In this document: piece by piece, positions 1-8,476 of the stretch
Position numbering within the stretch: the stretch's first letter is position 1
Layout: every line of letters starts with the position of its first letter
Assembly (NCBI GenBank): GCA_018831265.1
Contig: JAHJCO010000010.1
Coordinates: forward strand, 1 to 45,120
Source of the DNA: Actinomycetota bacterium
GTDB taxonomy: Bacteria > Actinomycetota > Geothermincolia > Fen-727 > Anoxymicrobiaceae
Direction: 5' to 3'
DNA length: 45,120 nucleotides
Position numbers and translations under genes: made by a program
The notes under the pieces: generated by a model
Database searches by the model: none
What the model was told of the DNA's origin: nothing
What the model saw: only the letters and a program-made list of their open reading frames with translations

Positions 1-31
1 ACACTTCGATTGGAGTTAATGCGTGAAATTG
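1..31. repeat. Partial copy of palindromic element arm (31-bp direct repeat with 111-141)
   Basis: The 31 bases from position 1 recur exactly at 111-141, beginning ACACTTCGATTGGAGTTAAT. The second copy lies inside the palindromic element at 79-147. The first copy diverges right after the repeat and lacks the GTCCGAC end, so it looks like a truncated or duplicated arm. The element may continue off the left edge of the window. Confidence 0.8.
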
Positions 32-78
32 ACACATCTCAGTATGTGCCCGTCGACCAACCCTTGGACGAACGGGGG

Positions 79-147
79 GTCGGACACTTGCGCGCACTCA
101 AATCCCGTCTACACTTCGATTGGAGTTAATGCGTGAAATTGTCCGAC
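79..147. repeat. Palindromic intergenic element, copy 1 (inverted relative to other copies)
   Basis: The element is bounded by GTCGGAC (79-85) and GTCCGAC (141-147). The arms pair for roughly 18 bases: GTCGGACACTTGCGCGCA against the complement of TGCGTGAAATTGTCCGAC. The outer context (GGGGGGTCGGAC and GTCCGACGCCCCT) matches the element at 31405-31471 read on the other strand. It lies 16 bases beyond the stop of the minus-strand gene at 164-823. I found no ORF of its own. Confidence 0.75.
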
Positions 148-163
148 GCCCCTGTATCTACTG

Positions 164-823
164 CTACTGCTGCTCCTGCTGCTTGATCGCCCCGGCCTTC
201 ATCTTCTTCAACGCCAGTGCCTCGAGCTTCCCGTCGGTCCCCTTGCGCACCGCGACCACCACTCTCTCCCCCTGCCGCAGGTCACCGGCCGCCCCGGCAC
301 CGCCGGCGGCCGTCTGGCCGTCGCCGGCGGCCTGCCCACCGCCCAGCACCCGCGTACCCCCGGTGATGGCGATGGTCTGTTCGCCCTCGGGCGTCCGCAC
401 GCTCACGCTGCCGTCACCGACGCCGGTGACCTCTCCCCGGACGAGGGTGGCATCGTTCTGATCGAGCCATTGCTGGACTCTCTGCTGCACCGCTCCGGCC
501 GTGCCGCCCGCCTGCTGCCCCTGCCCCGTGCCCCGGAGGCCCGGTCCGCCTCGAGAGCCGCCGAGCCCGAGCCCCGTCCCCGCGGTCCCCGGCCGGTTAC
601 CGACCACGTAGCCGATCGCGAACATCCCGCCGCAGATGAGCACGACCAGGATGCCGGCCCCCACACCGAGCAGCACTCTCTGGTTGCGCTGCGTCCTGTC
701 CGCCTTATCCCGCGTCGCGCACTCGGGCGGCTGGATCGCCGTCCGGGTCGCTTCCCCGCCCGGCTCCGCGGTCTGGGCGGGCCCGCCGGTAACGGGGTCG
801 GGCTTGTCCTTGCGCCATATCAT
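164..823 (-). CDS. Single-pass membrane-anchored protein with DUF5666-like C-terminal domain
   Basis: The start is taken at the ATG at 823 (MIWRKDKPD) because GAGGAG sits six bases upstream; a longer open frame reaches 889. The 219-residue product has a charged cytoplasmic N-terminus, one transmembrane helix near residues 50-70 (VLLGVGAGILVVLICGGMFA), a Gly/Gln-rich linker, and a small beta-rich extracytoplasmic domain. The segment with GEVTGVGDGSVSVRTPEG and a later TRVLGG resembles the DUF5666 type of domain. A basic tail ends in KQQEQQ. The function is unknown. It is divergent from the histidine kinase gene at 973 and may belong to the envelope or signalling set, but that is only positional. 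The domain call is by eye. Confidence 0.75.
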   Translation of the reverse strand: MIWRKDKPDPVTGGPAQTAEPGGEATRTAIQPPECATRDKADRTQRNQRVLLGVGAGILVVLICGGMFAIGYVVGNRPGTAGTGLGLGGSRGGPGLRGTGQGQQAGGTAGAVQQRVQQWLDQNDATLVRGEVTGVGDGSVSVRTPEGEQTIAITGGTRVLGGGQAAGDGQTAAGGAGAAGDLRQGERVVVAVRKGTDGKLEALALKKMKAGAIKQQEQQ

Positions 824-972
824 CTCCGACTCCTCTCGCAGGCTGCTCTCGAGCAGCAGGTCACGTCCTTCCACCATCAGTATCAGCACGGGCGGTTAAG
901 GCGTGTTTACTGCCGCGTTAATTCTCTGTTAAGGTTCGGACTGGGGAATAACAACAGCAAGAAGGCATCCCT

Positions 973-3441
973 TTGGATATCGAGACCCGCAATATCCAGG
1001 CCACGAGGCTACTGTTCTGGCTGGCCCTGGGAGTGGCGTCCCTGGCCCTGGCCTTCGGGCGCTCGTGGGTCAGGGTCCTTCCCTTCTCCGTGGTCCTCGG
1101 CGCGGGCGCGCTGACAAACGCCCTGAGCTACCTGGCGCCGGTAGAGAGGCTCGATACACACCGCAGCCGCCTGGCGTTCCTGTCCGTGCAGCTGGGTGTT
1201 TACATCATCGTCCTCTCGCTGGCGGTGGCTTTCTCCGGCGGCTTCGCCTCACCCGTCTACGCCTGCTACTTCCTGGTCCTGCTGGTGCCCGCGTTGAGCG
1301 AGGGGCCGGTCCTCACGGCGGCGTCGTGCGTGCTCGCGGCATGCCTCTTCGCGGTGGCCGGAGTGCTGGCGCCGGAGGTCTCGGTCCAGGCGGACGCCCC
1401 CCGCATCTTCATCGGGATAGTCCTGCTGGTAGCGTTCCCGGTGCTGGCGAACGTCCTTTCCGGCGGCATCAGGAGGAGGCTTCGCGACGGCGCCACCTTC
1501 TCGGCCCTCTACAGGGTGTCGAGCTCCCTTGGCGAGTCGCTGGACCTCGACCAGGTCCTCAAGCGCCTGCTGGAGCAGCTCGACCACGTCTTCCACACCG
1601 ACATAAGCTCGGTCCGCCTTCTTGACCCGACCTCCAACACGCTGGTCGTGAAGGTCTCGGGCGCTGATACCCGGGGGTCGGCCGACGAGGAGATAGAGAT
1701 AAAGCTCGGCGAGGGCTTCATCGGCTGGGTGGCCAAGACGGGGGAGCCTTTCATCACCAGCGATATCAGTACCGACCCACGCTTCGCGTCGTTTCCCCGC
1801 GCACGCAAGAAGGTGGTCAGCGCGATCGCGGTCCCCATCCGAATCGCCGGCAGGACGGTGGGCGTCATCTCGTGCGCGGGCTCCCGACAGAGGCGGTTCG
1901 GGTCCGATGACCTGTCGCTCCTGGAGTCGGTGGCCAGCCTGGCGGGGGCGGCGATAGAGAGGGCCGAGCTCTACCAGCAGCTTCTCTCCCGCGGCGAGGC
2001 GGTCATGGAGAGCCTCGCCGACGGGCTGATCGTAGTCGACGGCAAGAACCAGACCGTGCTCACCAATCCCTCGGCCCGCCATATGCTCGGGGTGCGGCCC
2101 ATGCAGGGGGAATCCCTGGAGGACATCCTCAAGGGCAGGGTGCTCGAGTGGCGCCAGTTCGCGCGCGACGTGCGAATCAGGATCCTGGAGCAGCCACAGG
2201 GCGCCCCTCCGGCCTTCACCATGGACCTCAACCTGGAGCAGGCGGAGGGGGCCGCGCTTCGCGCGCGGGTCGGGCCGATCTCGAGCCACTGGGACCAGGT
2301 CATCGGAGCGGTCATCCTCCTCGAGGACGTGACCGATATGCTGCGACTCACCGGTGAGCTCGCCGTGGAGAAGACCAAGCTGGAAGCGGTCCTGGAGAAC
2401 GTGGTGGTCGGCGTGGTGGCGGTGAACGACAGGGGCGAGGTGCTCATCGCGAACACCGCCGCGTTCAACATGCTTGGCATCGCCCGCCCCTGGTGGTGGC
2501 TGGGGGCCCGGCTCGACGAGGCGGTCACCGAGCCTGAGCTCGCCGGTGCCTTGAGGGCGGCGGTGGAGTCGAGCGGCGGGGTCACCCGCAGCATGGTCTC
2601 CCTGAAGTCCGGCCGCCAGCTGGACGTCTCGTGCGTCCCGATAAAGGACCTGGCGCCGGGCCGCTCGGGCGTGGTCGCGGTCATCAACGACGTCACCGAG
2701 ATACGCCGGCTCGAGCAGTCCAGGAGCGACTTCGTCTCCATGGTCTCCCACGAGCTGCGCACCCCCCTGACCAGCATCAAAGCCTACGTGGACACCCTGC
2801 AGAGGCAGGACGCCGGCTTCGACGAGGAGACCCGGACGGGATTCGTCAAGGTTATCGCCCGCGAGACGGAGCGCATGATCAGGCTTATCAACGACCTGCT
2901 CGATCTCTCACGCATAGAGGCCGGCCGGCTCGAGATACGTCCCACTCCGCTCGACCTCGCGGAGCTGATCTCCAGGGTGGCCAGCCGGATAGAGCCACAG
3001 GCCCTGGGCAGGCGGATCTCGATAGACGTACCGGGGGAAATGGAGCCGGTGATGGCGGAGGCCGGCAAGCTGGAGCAGGTCCTGTTGAACATCGTGAGCA
3101 ACGCGATCAAGTTCTCCCCGGAGGACGGGGAGATAAGGATATCGGCGAGGCCCCTGAGGGAGAAGGTCATGATCGAGGTCCGTGACCAGGGCTCGGGAAT
3201 AGCCCCCGAGAACCTGCCCTACATATTCGACCGCTACACGCGGGTGGGAAGGCCGGGTCCGAGCGGTGCCCGCGGCTCCGGGCTGGGACTCTACGTGACG
3301 CGTAAGCTGGTTGAAGCGCACGGGGGTCGCATCTGGGCGGACAGCGAACAGGGGAAAGGTACCAGCATGCTGTTCACGGTCCCGTTCGCCGCCGGCGCGG
3401 AGGAGTCGGAGACGTCCGCCGGGGGTGGGTCGGGTGGCTGA
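973..3441 (+). CDS. Membrane sensor histidine kinase (GAF-PAS-PAS-HisKA-HATPase)
   Basis: The 822-residue protein starts with TTG after an AAGAAGG site. About six hydrophobic helices fill residues 12-165. A GAF domain follows (about 175-335, containing GEGFIGWVAKTGEPF), then two PAS-type domains (about 345-455 and 465-580). The HisKA dimerisation helix has the phosphoacceptor His593 in SHELRTPLTSI. The HATPase domain has an N box (NIVSNAIKFSPEDG), a G1 box (DQGSGIAPENLPYIFDRY) and a G2 box (GSGLGLYVTRKL), so the catalytic parts look intact. Its stop overlaps the start of the response regulator by 8 bases, so they are almost certainly co-translated and functional partners. The signal is unknown; GAF and PAS could sense a small ligand or redox state. 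Confidence 0.93.
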   Translation: MDIETRNIQATRLLFWLALGVASLALAFGRSWVRVLPFSVVLGAGALTNALSYLAPVERLDTHRSRLAFLSVQLGVYIIVLSLAVAFSGGFASPVYACYFLVLLVPALSEGPVLTAASCVLAACLFAVAGVLAPEVSVQADAPRIFIGIVLLVAFPVLANVLSGGIRRRLRDGATFSALYRVSSSLGESLDLDQVLKRLLEQLDHVFHTDISSVRLLDPTSNTLVVKVSGADTRGSADEEIEIKLGEGFIGWVAKTGEPFITSDISTDPRFASFPRARKKVVSAIAVPIRIAGRTVGVISCAGSRQRRFGSDDLSLLESVASLAGAAIERAELYQQLLSRGEAVMESLADGLIVVDGKNQTVLTNPSARHMLGVRPMQGESLEDILKGRVLEWRQFARDVRIRILEQPQGAPPAFTMDLNLEQAEGAALRARVGPISSHWDQVIGAVILLEDVTDMLRLTGELAVEKTKLEAVLENVVVGVVAVNDRGEVLIANTAAFNMLGIARPWWWLGARLDEAVTEPELAGALRAAVESSGGVTRSMVSLKSGRQLDVSCVPIKDLAPGRSGVVAVINDVTEIRRLEQSRSDFVSMVSHELRTPLTSIKAYVDTLQRQDAGFDEETRTGFVKVIARETERMIRLINDLLDLSRIEAGRLEIRPTPLDLAELISRVASRIEPQALGRRISIDVPGEMEPVMAEAGKLEQVLLNIVSNAIKFSPEDGEIRISARPLREKVMIEVRDQGSGIAPENLPYIFDRYTRVGRPGPSGARGSGLGLYVTRKLVEAHGGRIWADSEQGKGTSMLFTVPFAAGAEESETSAGGGSGG

Positions 3442-4378
3442 GCGCCTGCTCATCATCGAGGACGAGGAGACCGTCGCCGATATCCTGGCCCTGAACCTGG
3501 AGCTGGAGGGGTTCGAGGTCGAGAAGGCGTACAACGGGACCAGCGGTCTCTCAGCCGCGCTGGAGGGCCGGTTCGACCTCGTCATCTGCGACGTGATGAT
3601 GCCGGACCTGGACGGCTACGAGTTATGCCGGAGGCTGAAAGGAGATGAGCGCACGGGCGCGACCCCGGTCATACTGCTGACCGCAAGGACGGACGTCGAG
3701 AACAAGGTGGCGGGACTGGACGCGGGCGCCGACGACTTCGTGACCAAACCCTTCGAGTTCGATGACCTGCTCGGCCGAATAAACATGAACCTGGACCGCG
3801 CGGCGAGCAGGTACACCACGGACAAGCTGACCGGTTTCCCGGGGAACATCAGCGCCGATGACGAGCTTCGCGCGCGGGTGCTCTCCCGGAAGCCGTTCGC
3901 GATGATGCTGGTCACGGTCAACAGCCTGAGACCGTTGCGGGAGGTGTACGGCGACGAGGCCTGCGAGAAGGTGATGCGCTTCACCGCCGACACGATGAGG
4001 GCGGCGACCGGAGGGCTCTCCGGCCGGGGCGACATGGCAGCGTACCTGGGCTCGGGGAGCTTCTGCCTCATCACCTCGCCCGATCGGGCGGTTGAATACG
4101 CGGAGAAGATCGTACGCCGTTTCGACGCCGGAGTCCTCGCTTTCTACTCGGAAGCGGAGCGTAAGACCGGCATAATCAGCACCTTTGACAGGCAGGGGGA
4201 CTTGATAGATAATCCATTGATGACCGTGTCCATCGGGATCGCATCCAATGCGCACCGCAGGATACGGTCTCACTGGGAAGCGGCAGAAATCGCAAGAGAA
4301 GTGCTCGACCATGCGATGACATTCCCCGGCAGCAAGTACGTCGCGGACCGCCGTACCGACGATACGAAGAAGACATGA
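3434..4378 (+). CDS. Response regulator: receiver domain plus degenerate GGDEF-like domain
   Basis: I start it at the GTG at 3434 (MAERLLIIEDEE), which overlaps the kinase stop and follows a G-rich site; a longer open frame from 3311 would read through the kinase gene in another frame. In the 314-residue product residues 1-120 are a receiver with acidic pocket D10/E11, phosphoacceptor D53 in VICDVMMPD, and the TKPF lysine. The rest (about 150-310) has the spacing of a GGDEF fold, with MLVTVNSLRPLREVYGDEAC resembling its start and a late TVSIGIA strand. Where GG[DE]EF should be, the sequence reads AYLGSGSFCLI. Diguanylate cyclase activity is therefore unlikely; it may bind nucleotide or act as a protein-protein module. 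Confidence 0.88.
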   Translation: MAERLLIIEDEETVADILALNLELEGFEVEKAYNGTSGLSAALEGRFDLVICDVMMPDLDGYELCRRLKGDERTGATPVILLTARTDVENKVAGLDAGADDFVTKPFEFDDLLGRINMNLDRAASRYTTDKLTGFPGNISADDELRARVLSRKPFAMMLVTVNSLRPLREVYGDEACEKVMRFTADTMRAATGGLSGRGDMAAYLGSGSFCLITSPDRAVEYAEKIVRRFDAGVLAFYSEAERKTGIISTFDRQGDLIDNPLMTVSIGIASNAHRRIRSHWEAAEIAREVLDHAMTFPGSKYVADRRTDDTKKT

Positions 4379-5112
4379 ACGACGAGAAGCAGACCGTGCT
4401 CGTCATAGAGGACGAGCCGCTGATAAGCGAGATGATCACAAAGAGCCTCCGCCTGGAGGGCTTCAAGGTGGAGGCGGCCAGCACCGGCGAGGAAGGCCTC
4501 CAGAAGGTCAAGGACGTCGCGCCGGACCTGGTGCTGCTAGACGTGCTGCTGCCGAAGCTCGACGGCTGGGAGGTCCTCACCCTCCTCCGCGACGACTCCC
4601 GCACAAGGGACATCCCGATCATCATGCTCACGGCGCTGGCCGACGAGAAGTCAAAGGTACAGGGCCTGCGGGGCGGGGCGGACGACTACGTGACCAAGCC
4701 TTTCAGCGCGCTCGAGCTGATGGCCCGCGTCGAGGCCGTGCTCAAGAGGACGGAGCGGCCCAGCCACCGCGACTCCTCCCGATCGCAGATACCCGCGCGA
4801 AAGGGCGACAAGATCTACCTGGTGAACATCGACGACATCAATTTCGTGAACATCCAGCGCGAGTACACCTACCTTCACACGGACACCGACCGCTTCCTCA
4901 CCAACCACACCCTGGGTGAGCTCGAGAAGATGCTGGATCCCGACCGCTTCTTCCGCGCCCACCGCGGTTACATCGTGAACCTGCGCAAGGTCCAGGAGAT
5001 AACCAAGGTCGGGGCCTCCTCCTACGAGCTGACCATGGGAGATCCGGCCAGGAGCAAGATCCCCATGAGCCGCCGACAGAGCTCGGAGCTCAAGAAGATA
5101 TTGAACATGTAA
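4375..5112 (+). CDS. LytTR-family response regulator (receiver + LytTR DNA-binding domain)
   Basis: This is a 245-residue regulator whose ATG overlaps the preceding stop (ATGA), making it the third gene of a kinase-regulator-regulator operon. Residues 1-120 are a receiver with E12/D13, phosphoacceptor D56 in LVLLDVLLPKLDGW, and TKPF. Residues about 140-243 form a LytTR domain: KIYLVNIDDINFVNIQREY, LGELEKMLDPDRFFRAHRGY, IVNLRKVQEI. LytTR proteins bind DNA as beta-rich dimers and commonly control surface structures, secretion or cell-wall functions. It is likely phosphorylated by the kinase at 973-3441. The target genes are not evident here. Confidence 0.93.
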   Translation: MNDEKQTVLVIEDEPLISEMITKSLRLEGFKVEAASTGEEGLQKVKDVAPDLVLLDVLLPKLDGWEVLTLLRDDSRTRDIPIIMLTALADEKSKVQGLRGGADDYVTKPFSALELMARVEAVLKRTERPSHRDSSRSQIPARKGDKIYLVNIDDINFVNIQREYTYLHTDTDRFLTNHTLGELEKMLDPDRFFRAHRGYIVNLRKVQEITKVGASSYELTMGDPARSKIPMSRRQSSELKKILNM

Positions 5113-5147
5113 CCGTTCCTCTGTCTATTATTCCCGCTAAACCCCGG

Positions 5148-5169
5148 ATTCGGCTTTTCACGGCCGAAT
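5148..5169. terminator. Possible weak terminator hairpin after the LytTR operon
   Basis: ATTCGGC (5148-5154) pairs with GCCGAAT (5163-5169) across an 8-base loop, 36 bases after the LytTR regulator stop. No clear T-run follows, so intrinsic termination is doubtful. Confidence 0.35.
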
Positions 5170-5452
5170 AACGCCCGCAAGTAGGAAACCCCTTGAACCC
5201 GACGCCCTGAGCCGGTGAGAATAGGACCAGAGGTACCGCTTCTCATCCGACAGGCAGCCGGGGATACCGGCCCTGACGGCCGGATGGTTCGGTTGCCAGT
5301 ACCAAGTTCGGACAACCGGGTACAGCTCTGGGTTAAAGTATTTGGACCATCCAAATATCCCCAAGAGTTGCCGCATTAGGTCTGATACGCCGATCTGATC
5401 GGGACCCGGTTCCAAGGCCCGGTTGTCCTCTCCCCTATAAACAATGAGTGGC

Positions 5453-5523
5453 GTCGGACGATTTCGTTGTGTTGTGGCTTTCTGACCGTTCAGAGTAATC
5501 CAACGACAACGCAAACGTCCGAC
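5453..5523. repeat. Palindromic intergenic element, copy 2
   Basis: GTCGGACG (5453-5460) opposes CGTCCGAC (5516-5523). The longer arms GTCGGACGATTTCGTTGT and the complement of ACAACGCAAACGTCCGAC pair with two mismatches. The eighth base pair is G-C here where other copies have A-T, a compensatory difference. A conserved tail (CCCACAGTTATAGACGTTGG) follows, as in the copies at 25289 and 41066. Confidence 0.85.
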
Positions 5524-5570
5524 CCCACAGTTATAGACGTTGGGTTGCTGGGAGTCGGGGATTCTGCGCC

Positions 5571-8066
5571 TTACGGCTGTGTGACCGTGTAGCCGATAAC
5601 GCAGTGGCCTCCGGGGAGCGTGCCCCCGTACCTGAAGTACATGGGGCGCTCGACGATTATCTCGGGGCCGCTCTCGCTCACCACGCTCGCCGAGAAGTCG
5701 TGAGCCGGGTCGTCGCCTTCACCCAGCTGGTCCTTCACCCGGACGGTCGAGCGGGAGTGCGGTGGCACGGCGATCTCCTGGTCCAGGTTGGTGCCGTCTC
5801 CACGCATGTAGGTGATCCTGACCGAGGCCTCGGCGCCCCCGGGGTTCTGCAGGCAGAGGTAGGGGTCGAAGTCCGGCCTGCACGAACCCTCCGCGAAGTA
5901 GAACTCCCTCGCCGGCTCGGTGGCGCCTATAACGCAGTGCCCGCCCTCTATGCTCCCCCCGTACCTGAAGTACATGGGGCGCTCGACGATGACCGGGCCG
6001 GAGGCCTCGACTCTCGCGGCTACGTCCCGCGCGGGGCCCAGGTCCTCGTTCACGCTGATGGTGGTGCGGCTCCTCGGCGGGAGGGTGACATCCCGCGGGT
6101 GCTCCTCGGCGTCATATACGTAGGTCACGGTCGCGACGACCTCCGAGTCGTTGGGGTTCTGCAGGCAGAACCATGTGTCGAAACCGCCGTGGGTGGTGCC
6201 CTCGGCGAACAACCAGTCCTCCGAGGCCGTGTTGGTCCCGAGCACGTCGTGGCCGCCTGTTATCGACCCTGTGTAATCGAAGTAGAGTGGACGCTCGACG
6301 ATGATCGGTTTTCCGTTCGTGGAGGAGACGGCTGCCGAGAAGTCGTGAGCCGGGTCGTCCCCCTCGCCGAGCACGTCCTTGACCCTCACCGTTGCCCGCG
6401 AGCTCGGCCCGACTTCGAGGTCCTCCTCCAGCACGTCGCCTTGGCCCGGCATGTATGTGATCCTCACCTGTGCGGCCTCATCCCCCGGGTTCTGAATGCA
6501 GATGTAGGGCTCGAAGCCGGGCCGGCATGTACCCTCCGCAAAGTACCAGTCCATCATCTGGATGGAGCCGGGCAGGATCGTGAACGGCTCGTTCTGTGAA
6601 GTGCCTATCGCCGTCTCGACCCGCAGCTGCACCTCGCCGGCGGGGCTCGCGGGCACCAGCGCCTTTATCTCGGTATCGGACCATGATGTGTAGACCGATG
6701 CCTGCGTATCCCCGAACCATACCGCAGAGTCGGCCCGCGCGTCGCCGAAATCCGTCCCGCTGATGGTGACTTGCGCTCCTACCAGCGCAGCGGCCGGGCT
6801 GACCTCCTCGATGGCGGGCGGAGTCGCCTTGTCTATTACGAACTGCTCGAGGAGGTTGCCGTTGGTACCGTACCTGGCGGTCACCGTCATGGTGTCGTTC
6901 GCGAGTACCTCCACCGTGCAGTAGTGATAGGACTTCTCCTGCCGGGCGTACTTCGCCCCGGGATTGAAGTCCGCCAGTGGCGCCCCCACCGAGCCGGCGG
7001 TGACGTAGACCGAACCCGGAGGCTTGTAGTAGTAGCCGGGATCGTCGTCGACCACGTTGCCGTTCTTCAGGGGGAAGGTACGCTCGTAGTAGTGGTTGTG
7101 GCCGCAGAAGACAAGGTCCACCCCGTACTGGTCGAAGACCGGGATCCAGCCCGCGATCACGTCGCTCTGGTCCCCGTGAGAGCCGGACGCGTACGGCGCC
7201 CGGTGGAAGTACACCACCAGCCAGTCGGCGCCGGCCGCCTTCGCCGCGGCGAGGTCGGCCTCCAACCACGGCTTCTGCTGCCCGATGAGCGCCTCCTCCC
7301 CGTCATCGGTCAGGCCCGAGTCCAGGCAGGTAAAGTGGACGTTCCCCACGTCGAAGGAGTACCACCTCTCGTTGCCGGGCAGGGCGATGCGCTCGAAGAA
7401 AGCGTCCTCGTAGTTCTCGTGGTTACCGTGACAGGACATGAAAGGCGACCTCGAGGAGAGCGGCGCGACCTTGTCGTACCAGGTGTTCCACTTGCTCTCC
7501 GAATCGCCGGTGCGCACGGCGTCGGCGGTGAAGATGCTGAACAGCGGGTCCTGAGCCGCGATGCTGTTCGTACACTGCTCCCAGATCTCGAAGTTGGAGT
7601 TGTCCCCCGACTCGAACGGCCACCAGCCGTCGCGCGAGTCGCCGTACGCGCAGAAAGTGAAAGCGGACCGGACCCCGGGAGCCGTCCTGAACGAGGCCTC
7701 GGACGTCCAGCCGTAGCCGGGGTCTCCGCATACGTAGTAGTACCTGCTCGCCGCAGAGAGGCCGGTCAGCTCGACCTCGCGGACCTCCACCGTTGCCCCG
7801 GGGTAGGTATGCGAGGCGCCGGTCGAGGTCTTCGAGTAGGTCCCGGGGGAGGTGCCGTACCGTACGGTCGGGACGTACCCGGCAAGACCCGTATCCGTGT
7901 GCCAAGACACGGTGGTTGTGGTGGAAGCGTCGCTCTCCCATGACAGGTGCACGTGGCGTGGTTCTCCCGCCGCCCCGGCCGACGGGGCAAATGCCAGGAG
8001 CAGCAGCGCCGCGGCCGCCAGGAGCAGCGCCGCTGCCCGAAGCGATCGTGCTCTGAATGGAGTCAT
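5571..8066 (-). CDS. Secreted purple-acid-phosphatase-like metallophosphoesterase with IPT domain and three C-terminal repeats
   Basis: The 831-residue protein starts at an ATG with only a weak ribosome-binding site. Residues 1-32 are a signal peptide (AAALLLAAAALLLLAFAPSA). A fibronectin-like purple acid phosphatase N-domain follows (about 36-115). The calcineurin-like catalytic domain (about 133-330) carries AYGDSRDGWWP, a GD motif, CHGNHENY, YFHRAPY and FCGHNHYYERTF, so the metal ligands look intact. A PAP C-domain, an IPT/TIG domain (about 418-498, VSGTDF-type strand) and three repeats at 506-616, 617-720 and 721-831 complete it. Each repeat starts with a [WF]xFAEG motif and contains QNP and VERPxYFxY. 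The repeats may attach the enzyme to the surface or bind a polymer. The predicted role is extracellular phosphate or phosphodiester hydrolysis; the substrate is unknown. It could also act as a nucleotidase. Confidence 0.9.
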   Translation of the reverse strand: MTPFRARSLRAAALLLAAAALLLLAFAPSAGAAGEPRHVHLSWESDASTTTTVSWHTDTGLAGYVPTVRYGTSPGTYSKTSTGASHTYPGATVEVREVELTGLSAASRYYYVCGDPGYGWTSEASFRTAPGVRSAFTFCAYGDSRDGWWPFESGDNSNFEIWEQCTNSIAAQDPLFSIFTADAVRTGDSESKWNTWYDKVAPLSSRSPFMSCHGNHENYEDAFFERIALPGNERWYSFDVGNVHFTCLDSGLTDDGEEALIGQQKPWLEADLAAAKAAGADWLVVYFHRAPYASGSHGDQSDVIAGWIPVFDQYGVDLVFCGHNHYYERTFPLKNGNVVDDDPGYYYKPPGSVYVTAGSVGAPLADFNPGAKYARQEKSYHYCTVEVLANDTMTVTARYGTNGNLLEQFVIDKATPPAIEEVSPAAALVGAQVTISGTDFGDARADSAVWFGDTQASVYTSWSDTEIKALVPASPAGEVQLRVETAIGTSQNEPFTILPGSIQMMDWYFAEGTCRPGFEPYICIQNPGDEAAQVRITYMPGQGDVLEEDLEVGPSSRATVRVKDVLGEGDDPAHDFSAAVSSTNGKPIIVERPLYFDYTGSITGGHDVLGTNTASEDWLFAEGTTHGGFDTWFCLQNPNDSEVVATVTYVYDAEEHPRDVTLPPRSRTTISVNEDLGPARDVAARVEASGPVIVERPMYFRYGGSIEGGHCVIGATEPAREFYFAEGSCRPDFDPYLCLQNPGGAEASVRITYMRGDGTNLDQEIAVPPHSRSTVRVKDQLGEGDDPAHDFSASVVSESGPEIIVERPMYFRYGGTLPGGHCVIGYTVTQP

Positions 8067-8085
8067 TCCGACAATCCCGATCCCG

Positions 8086-8271
8086 TCAGGAGCGTATGAC
8101 TATGCGGTGCTCGAGGAAGGTTATCTCCTCCAGCGCGCCTTCGAACTCCTTCTGCTCGCCGAGGATGTCGGTCACCCGGACCCGGCCGTCGACGTTCTCG
8201 ACGGTCACGGCGTCCTCCATGACCAGGTGGTCTCCCTCCTCGTCACGCAGGAATACGTTTGATTCACACAA
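8086..8271 (-). CDS. cooT: CooT-family nickel-binding protein
   Basis: The 61-residue protein starts at TTG (MCESNVFL) after an AGAAGG-type site. The invariant MC at the N-terminus, the ILGEQKEF segment in the middle and the final HRIVI strand match CooT proteins. These are small dimers that bind Ni(II) through Cys2 and are linked to nickel delivery to carbon monoxide dehydrogenase in Rhodospirillum rubrum. The gene sits 19 bases upstream of the phosphatase gene on the same strand. No CODH, CooC or CooJ gene is visible, so the target nickel enzyme must be elsewhere, or the protein has another role. Confidence 0.82.
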   Translation of the reverse strand: MCESNVFLRDEEGDHLVMEDAVTVENVDGRVRVTDILGEQKEFEGALEEITFLEHRIVIRS

Positions 8272-8413
8272 CTCGCTCGCCTTCTCTCTCGGGAGGGTAC
8301 TCCCTCCATTCTAATGGAAGGGCCCGGCCGGCGCATCGGCGGTCCAGCCCGTCCACGACGCCGTGGGCGCCGTCCGGCGCCCGCCTGGTAGAGCGGGGTC
8401 CCTGTCTAAACGC

Positions 8414-8419
8414 TATAAT
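8414..8419 (+). promoter_or_regulatory. Possible -10 element for the ABC exporter operon
   Basis: TATAAT at 8414-8419 lies 58 bases upstream of the likely TTG start. No good -35 box is seen at 16-18 bases spacing (GAGCGG at 8391), so this is tentative. Confidence 0.35.
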
Positions 8420-8476
8420 TGGACCTGGCGCCCAACCGGCGCGTGGATCAGTGCCTCGAGAGTGGAGTCTTGCCTC

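Larger units (their letters stand above)
5113..5570. other. 458-bp gap without a convincing gene
   Basis: This region lies between the convergent regulator operon and phosphatase gene. It contains a weak hairpin near 5148-5169 and the palindromic element at 5453-5523. The middle part (about 5280-5420) looks less GC-rich than its surroundings. A 118-codon minus-strand open frame (5158-5514) begins inside the palindromic element and shows no recognisable domain or good ribosome-binding site, so I treat it as non-coding or a relic. Confidence 0.6.

Noticed and set aside
120..461. Plus-strand open frame at the left edge
   Set aside because: It lies opposite the minus-strand anchored protein; its translation is Cys/Pro/Arg-rich shadow sequence starting inside a repeat.
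5158..5514. A 118-codon minus-strand open frame in the 5113-5570 gap
   Set aside because: It starts inside the palindromic element, has no good ribosome site and no recognisable domain; probably a chance frame or relic.
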